Below are positions 7,111-14,738 of a DNA stretch of 19,738 nucleotides, one piece after another. The stretch covers positions 1 through 19,738 of the forward strand of contig JAGCLX010000083.1 in NCBI GenBank assembly GCA_017646785.1, written 5' to 3'. Position 1 is the stretch's first letter; each line of letters starts with the position of its first letter. Under the pieces are notes generated by a model. The model had not been told where the DNA came from. It saw only the letters and a program-made list of their open reading frames with translations, and did no database searches. The position numbers and the translations under genes were made by a program. Source of the stretch: Alistipes sp. GTDB lineage: Bacteria > Bacteroidota > Bacteroidia > Bacteroidales > Rikenellaceae.

Positions 7111-7887
7111 CTAACCTAATGCAACATCTAATACCATCATTAAGATAAAACCTACCGCGAAGGCTATCGTTCCGATGTTGGAATGCTCACCGCGCTGCGT
7201 CTCGGGGATAAGCTCCTCAACCACGACATAGAGCATAGCGCCTGCCGAGAAGGCAAGGAGATAGGGCAAGAGTGGCGAGATATGCTCAAAGAGGAGTATC
7301 ATCAGCGCCGCCGATATGGGCTCTACGATGCCCGAGAGAGCGCCATAGCCAAAGGCACGTCGGCGTGATGCGCCATCAGCACGCATGGGCAACGAGATGA
7401 TAGCACCCTCGGGGATGTTCTGTATCGCCATACCCACAGCAAGCGCCAGCGCCGCAGCGAGCGTAATGCCCGAGTTACTCTGCATGGCACCAGCTATCAC
7501 AGCACCCACAGCCATGCCCTCGGGTATGTTGTGTAGCGTCACGGCAAGCATGAGCATAGGTCTACGCCCGAGCTTTGAGGTAGGACCTTCGGCGGCATCA
7601 CCCGTGGGGTGCATGTGTGGCACAAGGCTGTCGAGCGCCAGCAGAAACAGCATGCCGAGGAGTATACCCACAGCGGGAGGCATCCAATTAAACTTACCTA
7701 ACCGCTCTGATAGCTCTATGGCGGGCATTATGAGCGACCACACCGAAGCAGCCACCATGACACCTGCAGCAAAGCCCAGGAGGGTGTTCTGCACACGTGA
7801 GCTTATCTTGTCGCGCGTGAGGAAGACGAATGCCGAGCCTATTACCGTGCCCACAAAGGGGATGAGGAGTAGAGGTAGAGTATCCAT
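7111..7887 (-). CDS. ZIP-family divalent metal transporter (zinc/iron uptake)
   Basis: A 258-residue inner-membrane protein with about eight hydrophobic segments. The metal-binding helices are clear: HNIPEGMA (119-126) in TM4 and QNIPEGA (156-162) in TM5, the ZIP signature of His/Asn/Glu ligands, plus HMHPTG (91-96) in the loop before TM4. Length and motifs fit the ZupT/GufA group. Substrate is probably Zn(II), with possible broad specificity; sequence alone does not decide. It converges on the FKBP gene. A strong hairpin ends 17 bases upstream of the start and may affect its translation. Confidence 0.9.
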   Translation of the reverse strand: MDTLPLLLIPFVGTVIGSAFVFLTRDKISSRVQNTLLGFAAGVMVAASVWSLIMPAIELSERLGKFNWMPPAVGILLGMLFLLALDSLVPHMHPTGDAAEGPTSKLGRRPMLMLAVTLHNIPEGMAVGAVIAGAMQSNSGITLAAALALAVGMAIQNIPEGAIISLPMRADGASRRRAFGYGALSGIVEPISAALMILLFEHISPLLPYLLAFSAGAMLYVVVEELIPETQRGEHSNIGTIAFAVGFILMMVLDVALG

Positions 7888-7904
7888 AGCTTATGGTTGT
7901 GAAT

Positions 7905-7942
7905 AAGGGGGCTTAGCAAGAATTGTGCTTGCCGCCCCCCTT
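7905..7942 (-). terminator. GC-rich hairpin upstream of the ZIP gene: rubrerythrin terminator or ZIP leader structure
   Basis: AAGGGGGC (7905-7912) pairs with GCCCCC(C)TT (7934-7942), and the inner arms GCAAG (7916-7920) and CTTGC (7928-7932) extend the stem. Read on the minus strand it lies between the rubrerythrin stop and the ZIP ATG. The following bases are CTTATTC, not a clean T-run, so termination would be weak. With only 17 bases to the ZIP start codon it could instead shape ZIP translation or attenuate read-through. Confidence 0.6.
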
Positions 7943-8074
7943 TGTGATTGGAATAATTTGTATAATAAGAGCTGATTTTAGGCGCACGAAACTCTGAAAA
8001 GCGGAGTTTACTTATGCGTAAATGAGCATTTGAAGAGTGAGTGCAACGCCAAAGCAGCCTTATTAGACTAATTA
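7943..8074 (-). other. Unexplained structured stretch downstream of rubrerythrin
   Basis: This 132-base stretch contains AAACTC (7988-7993) facing GAGTTT (8004-8009), a 6-bp hairpin. A run without stop-rich AT character follows at about 8010-8060, before the AT-rich rubrerythrin 3' edge. I see no gene and no clear promoter. It may be the 3' untranslated region of the rubrerythrin mRNA or a small RNA. Confidence 0.3.
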
Positions 8075-8611
8075 TTAATAGTTTTCAGCCTTAATCTGGA
8101 AGTATGCCTTAGGATGAACACATACGGGACATACCTCAGGAGCCTGCTTGCCTACGTGGATGTGACCGCAGTTAGAGCACTGCCAAATCATATCGCCATC
8201 GCGAGAGAATACGAGGCCACCCTCAACATTTGCCAAGAGCTTGCGGTAGCGCTCCTCGTGCTCCTTCTCAATCTTACCAACCTCCTCGAAGAGGAATGCG
8301 ATGTGGTCGAAGCCCTCCTCGCGAGCATCCTTAGCCATCTGGTCGTACATGTCAGTCCACTCGTAGTTCTCACCCTCGGCAGCCGACTTAAGGTTCTCTG
8401 CAGTCGAGCCAATGCCATTGAGGAGTTTGAACCAAATCTCTGCGTGCTCCTTCTCGTTTGCTGCAGTCTCCTCAAAGATCTTTGCTATCTGTACATAGCC
8501 ATCCTTCTTAGCCTTTGATGCGAAATATGTATACTTGTTACGTGCCTGCGACTCACCAGCAAAAGCCTCCCACAAGTTCTTCTCAGTCTTAGTTCCTTTC
8601 AAATCTTTCAT
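8075..8611 (-). CDS. rbr: Rubrerythrin
   Basis: A 178-residue cytoplasmic non-haem iron protein. The N-terminal four-helix ferritin-like domain carries diiron ligand motifs around Glu20 ([11 protein letters not shown]), [11 protein letters not shown] (Glu53, His56) and [14 protein letters not shown] (around Glu115/His118). The C-terminal rubredoxin-like domain has CSNC (145-148) and CPVC (161-164) for one Fe(SCys)4 site. Rubrerythrins reduce hydrogen peroxide with electrons passed through the rubredoxin centre and protect anaerobes from oxidative stress. Full length for the family. It is apparently transcribed alone from a promoter at 8678-8708. Confidence 0.95.
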   Translation of the reverse strand: MKDLKGTKTEKNLWEAFAGESQARNKYTYFASKAKKDGYVQIAKIFEETAANEKEHAEIWFKLLNGIGSTAENLKSAAEGENYEWTDMYDQMAKDAREEGFDHIAFLFEEVGKIEKEHEERYRKLLANVEGGLVFSRDGDMIWQCSNCGHIHVGKQAPEVCPVCVHPKAYFQIKAENY

Positions 8612-8677
8612 AGTCTTATTAGTTTTTAGGTTTGTAATTATTCTTATTTATCTTCGTTTTATTTCCTTTTCCTGATG

Positions 8678-8708
8678 CAAAGATAAGAGTTTTATTTTTA
8701 TCTGCAAT
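8678..8708 (-). promoter_or_regulatory. Rubrerythrin promoter
   Basis: On the minus strand ATTG (8708-8705), a 19-base spacer and TATCTTTG (8685-8678) match the Bacteroidetes TTTG/TAnnTTTG pattern. The -7 box is 66 bases before the ATG. Confidence 0.7.
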
Positions 8709-8770
8709 AGTTTTTTAATCGTATTATTTTATGGTTATATAGTTTTCACTTATACAATCGTCACAAACTA

Positions 8771-8808
8771 TAAAACAAAAGGGCTACCTGACTATAATCA
8801 GACAGCCC
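8771..8808 (-). terminator. Rho-independent terminator of the orphan lipoprotein gene
   Basis: On the minus strand GGGCTGTCTGA, loop TTATAG and TCAGGTAGCCC form a stem with one mismatch (8808-8781), followed by TTTTGTTTTA (8780-8771). It lies 18 bases after the lipoprotein stop. Confidence 0.9.
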
Positions 8809-8826
8809 CGTTAAGTAAGTATCCCG

Positions 8827-9630
8827 CTAATCTACGGTATTTCCTGCGAATTCTTCCTGCAATGCAGCATACTCCTCGGGCGAAGCATATCCTTCGAGGA
8901 AGCTCTCTCTGCCATCTACAAACACAAGGCGGTAGAGCTCCAATTCGTGTGCTATGCCCGTAACGTAGTCGTTGTATTTGTTTGCACCGACAACGGCTAC
9001 ACCTGCGATATGTCCCACCAGCACTGCCTCCTTACCATCAAAGTAGAGCACCTCTGCGCTCATCTCTATGTTTCGACCTGAGGCGAGATAGTAGACAGAG
9101 TTTAGCGTATGGGTGTCGGCATCGTAGCTCCATGTTGTGGTGTAGTAGCTACCCTTGTATCCGCGCTCGTGGAGGAACTCCTCAAACTCATAAAACGCAC
9201 AACCCTCGTAGCTACGGTCGTAGCATGTGCCATCCTCCATCATCATAAGAGAGCCACAGAAAGAGCCTCCATCCCACTCATGGCACGATGTCCATAATGG
9301 TTTATCGTAGTAGCTTGACTCAGTCGTAAGATACTGCTCCGTAAATTGCACAACCTTCGATGTCAGCATTTCGGCAAATAGTTCATCGTCAACCTCACCC
9401 TCCTGCGAATCTATAAGGCGGAGCAGCTCGATCATCTCCTCACGATAGTACGTTGACAGCTCAAAACCCATAAACTCTGTGTACTCCTCAACGGGTGTAT
9501 CACCATTGTCGTTGTTTCCAGTATTATCCTCGTTTGAAGGATTGTTGGGGTCATTAGGTGGCAAAACACTCACCTCACACGCTACCGATACCATCGCAGC
9601 GAGTGCCAGGATAATATACAAACGTTTCAT
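8827..9630 (-). CDS. Orphan lipoprotein of unknown function
   Basis: A 267-residue protein I do not recognise. A typical lipoprotein signal ends at VSVAC (Cys18), followed by an Asn/Asp/Pro-rich linker (about 24-48) that would act as a flexible tether. The mature domain holds four cysteines in a compact region (116, 125, 136, 144), which could form two disulfides outside the cytoplasm, and is rich in Tyr, Glu and Asp. It has its own strong promoter and terminator, so it is probably expressed alone. It could be one of the many species-specific surface or periplasmic lipoproteins of Bacteroidales; no function is assigned. Confidence 0.8.
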   Translation of the reverse strand: MKRLYIILALAAMVSVACEVSVLPPNDPNNPSNEDNTGNNDNGDTPVEEYTEFMGFELSTYYREEMIELLRLIDSQEGEVDDELFAEMLTSKVVQFTEQYLTTESSYYDKPLWTSCHEWDGGSFCGSLMMMEDGTCYDRSYEGCAFYEFEEFLHERGYKGSYYTTTWSYDADTHTLNSVYYLASGRNIEMSAEVLYFDGKEAVLVGHIAGVAVVGANKYNDYVTGIAHELELYRLVFVDGRESFLEGYASPEEYAALQEEFAGNTVD

Positions 9631-9659
9631 AGTTGTAGCACTTATTGGTTTAACTTTTA

Positions 9660-9691
9660 CAAAGTTAGCGCATTATTTTCTACTATCCAAA
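9660..9691 (-). promoter_or_regulatory. Promoter of the orphan lipoprotein gene
   Basis: On the minus strand TTTG (9691-9688), a 20-base spacer and TAACTTTG (9667-9660) fully match the Bacteroidetes consensus. The -7 box lies 29 bases before the ATG. A perfect TATAAAATTTTATA palindrome (9717-9730) lies just upstream, in the region shared with the divergent transporter. Confidence 0.85.
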
Positions 9692-9821
9692 TTTTTTTCT
9701 ACCAATTTACCCCCCCTATAAAATTTTATAAATACGCTGATTTTCAACATATTATTAAAACAGTTCAGTTTTGCACACTAATTGCTTATAAGAGGGAGAA
9801 AAACATCTAAATTATGTTATT

Positions 9822-11276
9822 ATGCAAAGCGCAAACAAAACAAAGAGTGGTTTGAGCGTGATGACGCTCGCCATAATGAACATCACGGCGGTGGTGAGCC
9901 TTCGTGGTCTTGCGACGGAGGCGATATATGGCTTCGCCTCGGCATTCTACTATCTCTTTGCCGCCATCGTCTTTCTCATCCCCACAGCTATGGTTGCAGC
10001 AGAGCTTGCGGCGATGTTCTCGGCGAAGCAGGGAGGTGTCTTTCGCTGGGTGGGTGAGGCCTTTGGTGCCCGCACCGGCTTCCTTGCGATATGGTTGCAG
10101 TGGATACAGTCGACGATATGGTACCCCACGGTACTGACCTTCGGTGCTGTTAGCATCGCCTACATAGGCACCGACCCTTCGACAGATGCAGCACTCGCCT
10201 CAAACCGCATATTCACCCTTGTGGTGGTGCTGGCGATATACTGGATAGCGACGTTCATCTCGTTGCGCGGTATCGGCTGGGTGGGTAAGGTAAGCAAGAT
10301 AGGTGGTATAATTGGCACCATCATCCCCGCAGGCCTATTGATAGTACTTGCCATCGTCTACCTCGCCATGGGAGGACACAACAACCTCAACATGCAGGAA
10401 AGCTTCTTCCCCGACCTCACCAATTTCAACAACCTGGTGCTGGCAAGTAGCATCTTCCTCTTCTATGCCGGCATGGAGATGATGGGTATTCACGTCATGG
10501 AGGTGGACAACCCCAAGCGCAACTACCCTCGCGCCATCATCATAGGCTCGCTCGTCACGGTGCTCATCTTCATCCTCGGCACATTCTCGCTTGGCATCAT
10601 CGTGCCCGCGAAGGATATCAGCCTCACGCAGACACTCCTTATAGGCTTCGACAGCTACTTCAAGTTCGTGAAGCTCTCGTGGATGGGTCCCATCATCGCC
10701 ATAGCCCTTGTCTTTGGTGTCTTGGCGGGCGTGTTGACATGGGTTGCAGGACCCTCGAAGGGTATCTTTACGGTAGGTCGCGCGGGCTATTTGCCCCCCT
10801 TCTTCCAGAAGACAAACAAGCGAGGCGTGCAGCGTAACATCCTCTTGGTGCAGGGTGTCATCGTGACCATCCTCGGCATGCTCTTCGTCGTCATGCCCTC
10901 GGTGCAGAGTTTTTACCAGATACTCTCACAGCTCACCGTGCTCCTCTACCTCATCATGTATATGCTGATGTTTGCCTCGGCGATTAAGTTGCGCTATACT
11001 CTTCCAAAGATGGAGCGTCCCTTCCGCCTTGGAGCTAAGGGTAATGGGCTGATGTGGCTGTTGGGTGGCTTGGGCTTCTGCGGCTCATTGTTGGCCTTCG
11101 TCTTGAGCTTCATCCCGCCCTCACAGATTGCCGTGGGCAGCAGCGCAGTGTGGTACGCCGTGCTGATTATAGGCGCTATAATTTTCGTGATTATACCTTA
11201 TATTATATATGGTATGCGCAAACCCTCGTGGAAGGCTCCCGACGCCGACATCGAGAAGTTCGAGTGGGAGAAATAG
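9822..11276 (+). CDS. APC-family amino-acid antiporter, GadC-like
   Basis: A 484-residue inner-membrane protein with about 12 hydrophobic segments. Helix-breaking motifs typical of APC exchangers are visible near the start (VSLRGLATEA) and in WVAGPSKGIF, the latter close to the glutamate:GABA antiporter family. The C-terminal segment (WKAPDADIEKFEWEK) may correspond to the short cytosolic plug of GadC. The usual partner, glutamate decarboxylase, is not in the window. It faces the histidine-degradation operon across a shared terminator, so exchange of glutamate (the pathway product) or another amino acid is conceivable, but convergent position is weak evidence. The ATG at 9822 begins a protein of normal family length. 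I found no clean -33/-7 pair upstream. Confidence 0.85.
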   Translation: MQSANKTKSGLSVMTLAIMNITAVVSLRGLATEAIYGFASAFYYLFAAIVFLIPTAMVAAELAAMFSAKQGGVFRWVGEAFGARTGFLAIWLQWIQSTIWYPTVLTFGAVSIAYIGTDPSTDAALASNRIFTLVVVLAIYWIATFISLRGIGWVGKVSKIGGIIGTIIPAGLLIVLAIVYLAMGGHNNLNMQESFFPDLTNFNNLVLASSIFLFYAGMEMMGIHVMEVDNPKRNYPRAIIIGSLVTVLIFILGTFSLGIIVPAKDISLTQTLLIGFDSYFKFVKLSWMGPIIAIALVFGVLAGVLTWVAGPSKGIFTVGRAGYLPPFFQKTNKRGVQRNILLVQGVIVTILGMLFVVMPSVQSFYQILSQLTVLLYLIMYMLMFASAIKLRYTLPKMERPFRLGAKGNGLMWLLGGLGFCGSLLAFVLSFIPPSQIAVGSSAVWYAVLIIGAIIFVIIPYIIYGMRKPSWKAPDADIEKFEWEK

Positions 11277-11281
11277 AAAAG

Positions 11282-11312
11282 AAAGACGCTGAGTGTAGGC
11301 TCAGCGTCTTTT
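11282..11312. terminator. Bidirectional terminator between the antiporter and the hut operon end
   Basis: A perfect 12-bp stem, AAAGACGCTGAG (11282-11293) with CTCAGCGTCTTT (11300-11311), and a 6-base loop. T-rich sequence follows on both strands. It lies 5 bases after the antiporter stop and 4 bases after the minus-strand nitroreductase stop at 11316. Confidence 0.92.
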
Positions 11313-11315
11313 CCT

Positions 11316-11957
11316 TTATTCAACGTAATATGCTTTTGTAGCATCTCGCTCTGGAGCTACGGGGTTCTCGCCCGCGGGATAACCAAAGGCTATAGCCACC
11401 TGCAAGTGATAACCCTCGGGGAGGTTCAAGCGCTCCAAGTATGGCTTCGCAGCCTCCGAGTTCATAACGGGGATTACGCTACCCAAGCAGCAAGAGCCAA
11501 TGCCCATGCTCCATGCCGAGAGCATCATGTTCTGCGAGAGAAGACCAGAGTCATACTCACCGCTATAGCTTTCATCGGGCACAGCGATAAATGCCACGGT
11601 GGGGGCATTGCGGAAGAAGTTGCGGAAGCCTGGCTGCTCACATAATTGAGGCATCATCTCCTTTGCGATGGCCGTTACGCCGTCGATAAAGTCGGGAGCA
11701 TCAACCACACGCACCGCCCATGCCTGCATATTCATAGCACTGGGCGCGTAGATACCACACTCAAGGATCTTAGCCATCTGCTCACGGCACACGGGCTCCT
11801 CCTTGTAGTCGCGCACCGAGCGACGTGTCATGATATTCTCGATGACAATCTTATCCTTAGACTCTTCCATAGTTATATTCGTACTTTCATCAACACTTAC
11901 GCAACCAGTCATCGCCGCAGCACCAAGCATCATTACCATAAATTTCGCAATCTTCAT
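11316..11957 (-). CDS. Nitroreductase-family protein with a lipoprotein signal
   Basis: A 213-residue FMN-dependent nitroreductase-fold protein. RRSVRDY (45-51) and APSAMNMQAW (71-80) are the usual FMN-binding segments, SAWSMGIGSC lies mid-chain, and the family-typical GYPAGE comes near the end. The first 19 residues form an unexpected hydrophobic signal with a lipobox (AMTGC, Cys19), so the predicted site is the envelope, which is unusual for a noncovalent flavoprotein. An internal Met30 just before the fold offers a cytoplasmic alternative start. The ATG lies 33 bases after the hutI stop and the gene ends at a strong terminator, so it is probably the last gene of the hut operon. Substrate unknown. 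Confidence 0.8.
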   Translation of the reverse strand: MKIAKFMVMMLGAAAMTGCVSVDESTNITMEESKDKIVIENIMTRRSVRDYKEEPVCREQMAKILECGIYAPSAMNMQAWAVRVVDAPDFIDGVTAIAKEMMPQLCEQPGFRNFFRNAPTVAFIAVPDESYSGEYDSGLLSQNMMLSAWSMGIGSCCLGSVIPVMNSEAAKPYLERLNLPEGYHLQVAIAFGYPAGENPVAPERDATKAYYVE

Positions 11958-11990
11958 ACTCTCTACACTTTACAAATTTATTACTACTTT

Positions 11991-13229
11991 TTACTTAACC
12001 ACCGCACCCTTAAGCACCACCTTGCGGATGACGGGTGTCTGGTGTGCGTATGGCAACCACGCCAACGAGGGCAGAGGCTTAGTGATGTAGAAGTTAGCCA
12101 CCTTGCCGCGAGTGATAGAGCCATAGTCTCGACTCTCACCCATAGCGCAAGCGCTGTTGAGCGTAGCGGCATTGAGTGCCTCGGCGGGGGTCATCTTCAT
12201 CTTGATAGAGCCCAACGACACCACAAAGCGCATATTACCCGAGGGCGCAGTACCTGGGTTGAAGTCCGAAGCCAAAGCCACAGCCAAGCCTGCATCAATC
12301 ATCTTGCGTGCAGGGGGATAGGTGATACCGAGGAAGAAGGCACAACCAGGCAACATCGTAGGCATAGTCTCCGTGCCACGCAATGCCTCAATCTGCTCGT
12401 CACCCATGCTCTCAAGGTGGTCAACCGATAGTGCCTTATGCTCCACGCCTACCTCCACGCCACCCGACACAGCGAGCTCATTAGCATGAATCTTGGCACG
12501 TAGGCCATGCTCAGCACCAACCTTCATAATTTTTGCCGTCTCCTCAACAGTGAAGAAGCCCTTATCGCAGAATACATCCACGAAGTCTGCCAAGTCCTCC
12601 TTCGCAACAGCGGGAATCATGTCGTTGCACACATGCTCGACATACTCCGCCTGGCGACCACGATAGGCGCGACCCACGGCGTGAGCACCCAAGAAGGTAG
12701 CACGCACGGCGATAGGCGAAGTCTCGCGGATGCGCTTAATGACGCGCAATATCTTAAGCTCGTCCTCCAAAGTAAGACCATAGCCCGACTTAATCTCCAC
12801 AAGACCAGTACCCATGGCGATAATCTCCTCCACACGCTCCATAGCCTGACGGTAGAGTTCATCCTCCGAGGTGTCATGCAAGCGGTCGGCAGAGTTTAGG
12901 ATGCCACCGCCACGCTTCGCTATCTCCTCATACGAGAGACCGTTGATTTTATCCAAGAACTCCTGCTCGCGGCTACCCGCAAAGACAATATGCGTGTGTG
13001 AGTCGCAGAACGATGGGAAGAGCCAGCCACCCTCGGCATCGAGGATGTCGCATCCCTCACCTGAGGGACACGAATCCATTGTGCCGTAGTCCTTTATACG
13101 CTCGCCATCCGTAAGTAGCCATGCCTGCTCCAAGGTTGCAATCTCGGCCATAGCCTTACCCTCAACCTTGAGGCGGCCACTCTCGTCGATGCCAACGAGC
13201 GTGCCTATGTTTTTAACGAGCAAGTTCAT
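11991..13229 (-). CDS. hutI: Imidazolonepropionase
   Basis: A 412-residue amidohydrolase that opens the imidazolone ring to give N-formimino-L-glutamate, the third step of histidine breakdown. Metal ligands are visible as HTH (78-80), KIHANE (His248) and Asp322 in SDFNPGT; EIKSGYGL (145-152), GAHAVG (181-186) and His271 in DHLE are family landmarks. Length is normal. The start overlaps the last 17 bases of hutH, which implies translational coupling. Confidence 0.96.
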   Translation of the reverse strand: MNLLVKNIGTLVGIDESGRLKVEGKAMAEIATLEQAWLLTDGERIKDYGTMDSCPSGEGCDILDAEGGWLFPSFCDSHTHIVFAGSREQEFLDKINGLSYEEIAKRGGGILNSADRLHDTSEDELYRQAMERVEEIIAMGTGLVEIKSGYGLTLEDELKILRVIKRIRETSPIAVRATFLGAHAVGRAYRGRQAEYVEHVCNDMIPAVAKEDLADFVDVFCDKGFFTVEETAKIMKVGAEHGLRAKIHANELAVSGGVEVGVEHKALSVDHLESMGDEQIEALRGTETMPTMLPGCAFFLGITYPPARKMIDAGLAVALASDFNPGTAPSGNMRFVVSLGSIKMKMTPAEALNAATLNSACAMGESRDYGSITRGKVANFYITKPLPSLAWLPYAHQTPVIRKVVLKGAVVK

Positions 13230-14712
13230 AGTCGTTAAGGAAGTTTACAGATGTTGCGATATGAGGATACATAACAGTGTCGTCAGCAACGAATGGCACA
13301 ACCTTGCGGTATGCCTCAAACATAGCCTCTACAGATGCTGAAGAGCTCAAGCCTGTCATCTTGCGACGGAACTCCAAGGCCTGTGCCGAGTTCATAAGCT
13401 CGATAGCCAACACACGCTCGGTGTTCTGGCACACCTTCCAGAGCTTTGTAGCAGCGTTAGAACCCATACTTACGTGATCCTCCTGACCCTGTGACGAAGG
13501 GATAGAGTCGCACGATGCGGGCCAGCACAAGCCCTTAGACTGGCTAACGATAGATGCCGCAGTGTACTGAGGAATCATGAAGCCAGAGTTCAAACCGGGG
13601 TTAGCAACCAAGAAGTTTGGCAGGTTGCGTGCACCCGAGATGAGCTTGTAGGTACGGCGCTCCGAGATGTTACCCAACTCAGCAACAGCGATAGCCAAGA
13701 AGTCCATAGCCACAGCGATAGGCTGGCCGTGGAAGTTACCAGCTGAGATAACCTCGTCGGTGTCGGGGAAGATTGTTGGGTTGTCGGTAGCTGAGTTAAT
13801 CTCGGTCTCCAAGACGCTTGCTACGTATGCAATGGTATCCTTCGATGCACCATGCACCTGGGGGATGCAACGGAATGAGTATGGATCCTGAACATGCTGC
13901 TTAGGCTGCTTAGCAATCTCCGAGCCTGCCAACAACTCGCGGAAGTTGCGCGCTGTCTCAATCTGGCCGTTGTGAGGACGGATGGCGTGTACGTTGTGCT
14001 CGAATGGCTCCATGCGACCATCGAAGGCATCCAACGACATAGCACCGATGTGGTCAGCCCACTTGCTCAAACGCTGTGCGTTGATGAGCGAGTATACGCC
14101 ATATGCCGACATGAACTGCGTGCCGTTCAACAGCGCAAGACCCTCCTTAGAGCACAAAGTGATAGGCTCCCAGTTCATCTTCTGCATCATCACGCTACCC
14201 TCAACAACCTCGCCATCGATCTCCACGTGGCCCAAGCCCAAGAGTGGCAAGCACATGTGTGCCAAAGGTGAGAGGTCACCCGAAGCACCCAACGAGCCCT
14301 GCTCGTAGACTACGGGGATGATGTTGTTGTTAAACATCTCGATAAGACGCTCCACGGTGATGAGCTGCACACCCGAGTGGCCGTATGATAGCGACTGCAC
14401 CTTGAGCAAAATCATGAGGCGCGCAATCTCTGATGGCACACGCTGGCCAGTACCACATGCGTGTGACATCATCAAGTTCTTCTGCAACTGCGACAAGCCC
14501 TCCTCCTCAACAGAGATGTTACACAATGAGCCAAAGCCTGTGGTGACGCCATAGATGGGGCGACCTACGGTCTTTGTCTTCTGATCGAGATACTCGCGGC
14601 AGTGGTTGATGCGACGCTTAGCATCCTCGCTCAACGCAAGTTTGTAGCCCTTTGAAAGAATCTCCTCAACGCGAGCAATGGTGAGGCGCTCAGCACTAAT
14701 ATAATGAATCAT
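13213..14712 (-). CDS. hutH: Histidine ammonia-lyase (histidase)
   Basis: A 499-residue enzyme that removes ammonia from L-histidine to give trans-urocanate, the first step of the pathway. The self-forming MIO cofactor triad Ala143-Ser144-Gly145 lies in GSLGASGDLSPLAHM, and YGVTTGFG (54-61) carries the catalytic Tyr. Length is normal for the family. It starts 26 bases after hutU and overlaps hutI by 17 bases, so it sits inside the operon. Confidence 0.97.
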   Translation of the reverse strand: MIHYISAERLTIARVEEILSKGYKLALSEDAKRRINHCREYLDQKTKTVGRPIYGVTTGFGSLCNISVEEEGLSQLQKNLMMSHACGTGQRVPSEIARLMILLKVQSLSYGHSGVQLITVERLIEMFNNNIIPVVYEQGSLGASGDLSPLAHMCLPLLGLGHVEIDGEVVEGSVMMQKMNWEPITLCSKEGLALLNGTQFMSAYGVYSLINAQRLSKWADHIGAMSLDAFDGRMEPFEHNVHAIRPHNGQIETARNFRELLAGSEIAKQPKQHVQDPYSFRCIPQVHGASKDTIAYVASVLETEINSATDNPTIFPDTDEVISAGNFHGQPIAVAMDFLAIAVAELGNISERRTYKLISGARNLPNFLVANPGLNSGFMIPQYTAASIVSQSKGLCWPASCDSIPSSQGQEDHVSMGSNAATKLWKVCQNTERVLAIELMNSAQALEFRRKMTGLSSSASVEAMFEAYRKVVPFVADDTVMYPHIATSVNFLNDYELAR

Positions 14713-14738
14713 AATCTACGTATCGTTTTTTTGTTATA

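Noticed and set aside
9717..9730. TATAAAATTTTATA palindrome as an operator between divergent genes
   Set aside because: Fully AT palindromes of this size are common in AT-rich spacers; nothing else supports a binding site.
11646..12431. 261-codon plus-strand open frame over the nitroreductase and hutI genes
   Set aside because: It spans two well-supported minus-strand genes and the gap between them, and its translation shows no domain.
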